Shown here one piece after another: positions 62,042 to 64,000 of a stretch of 64,000 bases of DNA. Origin of the DNA: an uncultured Bacilli bacterium (GTDB taxonomy: Bacteria; Bacillota_I; Bacilli_A; RF39; UBA660); the NCBI GenBank assembly GCA_934096945.1, contig CAKOND010000001.1, positions 62,001-126,000 of the forward strand, in the 5' to 3' direction. Both the position numbers and the translations under genes were made by a program. Below the pieces are notes generated by a model, which was given only the letters and a program-made list of their open reading frames with translations, did no database searches and had not been told where the DNA came from. Numbering within the stretch: the first letter of the stretch is position 1; each line of letters opens with the position of its first letter.

Positions 62042-63185
62042 ATTTTTGCCTCCTTAAACTGATACTTGAAATAAGTAACATTATAAGTGAAAATACAAGT
62101 AAACTTAAAATATTAAAAATATATCTACTTTCAAATCCATAATAATATAGAGCATAGAAGCCATCTGTAATCATTGCAGCAGGATTTATCATGTTTAAGA
62201 TAGGTATATTTTTATCAATTACATATTTCATAGTAATACCCATCATACCTGATAAAAATGATAGAAACATGGTAACAGCTATTAGAATACCACTTTTAGC
62301 ATTTTCATTTGTTTTTAAAATAGTGCCAATAATACATCCAAGTGATAAACCAGCAAGAGAACCAACAACAGCAAGAAGTGCAATTAACCAAATATTAGAG
62401 TTATAATCTATCTTTAAAATAAATATTGTATAGATAAATAAAAGAATTAAACCGAGTATTTGCACAACTAAACTTGCAAGTAAACCGCTAAGTAAAAGTG
62501 TACTTTTAGGGATCGGAGCTGTACTATTTCTCTTACCTACACTACTCATATTTGGCATATTTTTATTTATAATATACATTGATATTGCTCCACCATATAA
62601 AGCAGCCATAGCAATTAATGTATAATATTCAATCATTGTATAACTTAAATTACTTCTGGATATATTTTTAAATTCTATTGTTTCATTCAAACTATCCATT
62701 ACATTACTTATTACCATTTGATAATCTAAATTACCTTTACTTATTTCCTCATTTACTGTATTTTCAATTATTTTTTTATTACTATTTACTTCATCTACAA
62801 AAAACTTAAGTATAGTTTCATATATACCATTATCATTTATAGTTATATTTACATCACTATTATTAAATTCTAAGTAACCAGTTATTTCTTTATTTTCTAG
62901 CATTTTACTTGCATCTTTCTTATTTACCACTTTTACATTAAATAATTTATTATTACCATCTTTACTTGCTTCATTTATAGTTTCTTTAAATATAGTGTTA
63001 TTATCATAATCAGGACTATCCACAACTGCAATATTAAAGGCATGAAAAGCTTCATTATTTTCAATATCTTTAAAGGCCATATGAAAAAATGTACCAAGTA
63101 ATATTGGAAAAATAAATGTCCAGAAAATAAGGGATTTATTTCTAAAAAGTACTTTTAAAGAATATTTAAAATTATGAATAAACAT
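62028..63185 (-). CDS. ABC-2 type permease
   Basis: 385 residues. Starts IHNFKYSLKVLFRNKSLIFW with a first helix, has a large extracytoplasmic part (AFNIAVVDSPDYDNNTIFKE ... IIENTVNEEISKGN), then five helices with YYTLIAMAALYGGAISMYII and LSFLSGMMGITM. Overlaps the ATPase stop by one base. Partner of the permease downstream. Confidence 0.88.
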   Translation of the reverse strand: MFIHNFKYSLKVLFRNKSLIFWTFIFPILLGTFFHMAFKDIENNEAFHAFNIAVVDSPDYDNNTIFKETINEASKDGNNKLFNVKVVNKKDASKMLENKEITGYLEFNNSDVNITINDNGIYETILKFFVDEVNSNKKIIENTVNEEISKGNLDYQMVISNVMDSLNETIEFKNISRSNLSYTMIEYYTLIAMAALYGGAISMYIINKNMPNMSSVGKRNSTAPIPKSTLLLSGLLASLVVQILGLILLFIYTIFILKIDYNSNIWLIALLAVVGSLAGLSLGCIIGTILKTNENAKSGILIAVTMFLSFLSGMMGITMKYVIDKNIPILNMINPAAMITDGFYALYYYGFESRYIFNILSLLVFSLIMLLISSISLRRQKYDSI

Positions 63186-64000
63186 TAATCTCTCAAATCC
63201 TTTCCAGTAAGCTCTAAGAACACATCATTAAGTGTTGGTCTTTCACTAAATATCTTAGAATAAGTAACTTTTTTAGAATGTAAAAAGCTAATTAATTCAC
63301 CAAGATTATCTTTACCCTTTTTATAAGTAATTACTAAAATATTTCTATTTTCTATAACACTATCAACAGTTTTAAATGTTTTTATTTCATCCACTACTTT
63401 AGGACTTATTTTCTTTACTTCTAAAGTTATTTTTTCTTCAAGTTTAGCAAGTGATTTTAACTCATCAGTTGTACCTTCTGCTAAAATTTTACCTTTATCA
63501 AGTATAATTATTCTGTCACAAATCATTTCTACTTCTTCCATATAATGAGTTGTATAAACAATCGTAGCTCCTTCATCACGTAGTTTTTTAATGCCATCTA
63601 AGATATTATTTCTACTTTGAGGATCTACCGCAACAGTTGGTTCATCTAAAAATATTAATTTAGGTTTATGAGCTATACCACAAGCAATATTAAGTCTTCT
63701 AAGAAGTCCTCCAGATAATTGTTTTGGATAAAACTTAGTAAACTCTTTCAAACCTACTAGATTTATGGCATCTTCTACATAGGACTTTCTTAAAAGTTTA
63801 TCACTTACATAAAGACCACAGAAATAATCTATATTTTCGCAAACAGTAAGTTCTTCAAAAACTGCTACTTCTTGAAATATTACTCCAATATTTCTTTTAA
63901 TATCATAAGCATCTGGCTTCATTTCTTTACCAAATATTTTAATTGTCCCTTTTTCAAACTTTAGCAAATTAAGTATAGAATTAATCGTCGTAGATTTACC
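63185..64000 (-). CDS. ABC transporter ATPase, cut by the window end
   Basis: The frame is open through 64000. The terminal bases code GKSTTINSILNLLKFEKGTI, part of Walker A, so the true start is outside the window and the ATG at 63967 is internal. Visible: Q-loop IGVIFQEVAVFEELTV, signature LSGGLLRRLNIACGI, Walker B LIFLDEPTVAVDP and switch His YTTHYMEE. The C-terminal ~80 residues are a regulatory tail as in DrrA-type ATPases. Serves the two permeases. Confidence 0.93.
   Translation of the reverse strand, partial: GKSTTINSILNLLKFEKGTIKIFGKEMKPDAYDIKRNIGVIFQEVAVFEELTVCENIDYFCGLYVSDKLLRKSYVEDAINLVGLKEFTKFYPKQLSGGLLRRLNIACGIAHKPKLIFLDEPTVAVDPQSRNNILDGIKKLRDEGATIVYTTHYMEEVEMICDRIIILDKGKILAEGTTDELKSLAKLEEKITLEVKKISPKVVDEIKTFKTVDSVIENRNILVITYKKGKDNLGELISFLHSKKVTYSKIFSERPTLNDVFLELTGKDLRD

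Noticed and set aside
1..64000. CRISPR array or phage region
   Set aside because: No regularly spaced short repeats, no cas genes, no integrase, terminase or capsid genes. The repeats found are too few and not evenly spaced.
1..64000. UGA read as tryptophan, as in mollicutes
   Set aside because: polA, the small XRE gene and others end cleanly at TGA, and tryptophans occur as TGG inside the proteins.

Overview
This is a gene-dense, very AT-rich window read with the standard bacterial code: polA and a small HTH gene end cleanly at TGA. The gene set is that of a walled, low-GC Gram-positive bacterium in the Bacilli or Mollicutes-related part of the Firmicutes. It has lipid II and divisome genes (ddl, murF, murG, murB, divIB, a class B PBP, a RodA/FtsW protein), a LytR-CpsA-Psr protein, a PrsA lipoprotein, T-box leaders before tyrS and thrS, and sporulation-type proteins (a CotY/CotZ-like coat protein and two YjcZ-type mini-proteins). 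I cannot name the species. Most genes lie on the minus strand.

Layout. 0-6.4 kb: tmcAL (+), then a minus-strand block rpsB-tsf, three membrane or extracytoplasmic proteins, frr and a CarD-like regulator; pyrH, usually between tsf and frr, is absent. 6.5-7.5 kb: a PBECR-like nuclease gene with its own promoter, ending in a tandem structured repeat. 7.5-12.2 kb: ddl, murF, lon. 12.3-19 kb: ZIP transporter, HipA/CtkA-like kinase, ABC exporter, mutS and a non-coding stretch with a duplicated hairpin element. 19-25 kb: murG-murB-divIB-queH, a GDPD-like enzyme, a membrane mini-protein and an anchored serpin. 24.8-32 kb: mutM, polA, a secreted TasA/camelysin-like surface protein with a GC-rich 3' cassette, and a 715-residue sigma factor with extra C-terminal modules.

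32-41 kb: a decayed surface-protein gene facing a small XRE repressor across two matched palindromes, a NatAB-type ABC pair, YjcZ mini-proteins, prsA, the coat protein, an orphan EIIB, RodA/FtsW and a double-HTH regulator. 41-52 kb: tyrS, a pseudouridine synthase, tRNA-Ala, rpoZ, a lone pseudopilin, a hydroxyacyl-CoA dehydrogenase beside a broken flavodoxin gene, a PBP, thrS and an LCP protein. 52-64 kb: a second surface-protein relic, recD2, a frameshifted gene coupled to mtaB, another surface protein, a thioredoxin-like protein, tag and an ABC exporter cut by the window end.

Best leads: (1) the PBECR-like gene with two near-identical structured RNA repeats; (2) the sigma factor with three degenerate repeats plus a second sigma-4-like domain; (3) the surface protein whose last ~180 bases jump from about 27% to 45% GC, which looks like a diversity-generating-retroelement target or a swapped cassette; (4) two other repeat families with RNA-like structure, one showing a compensatory base-pair change.
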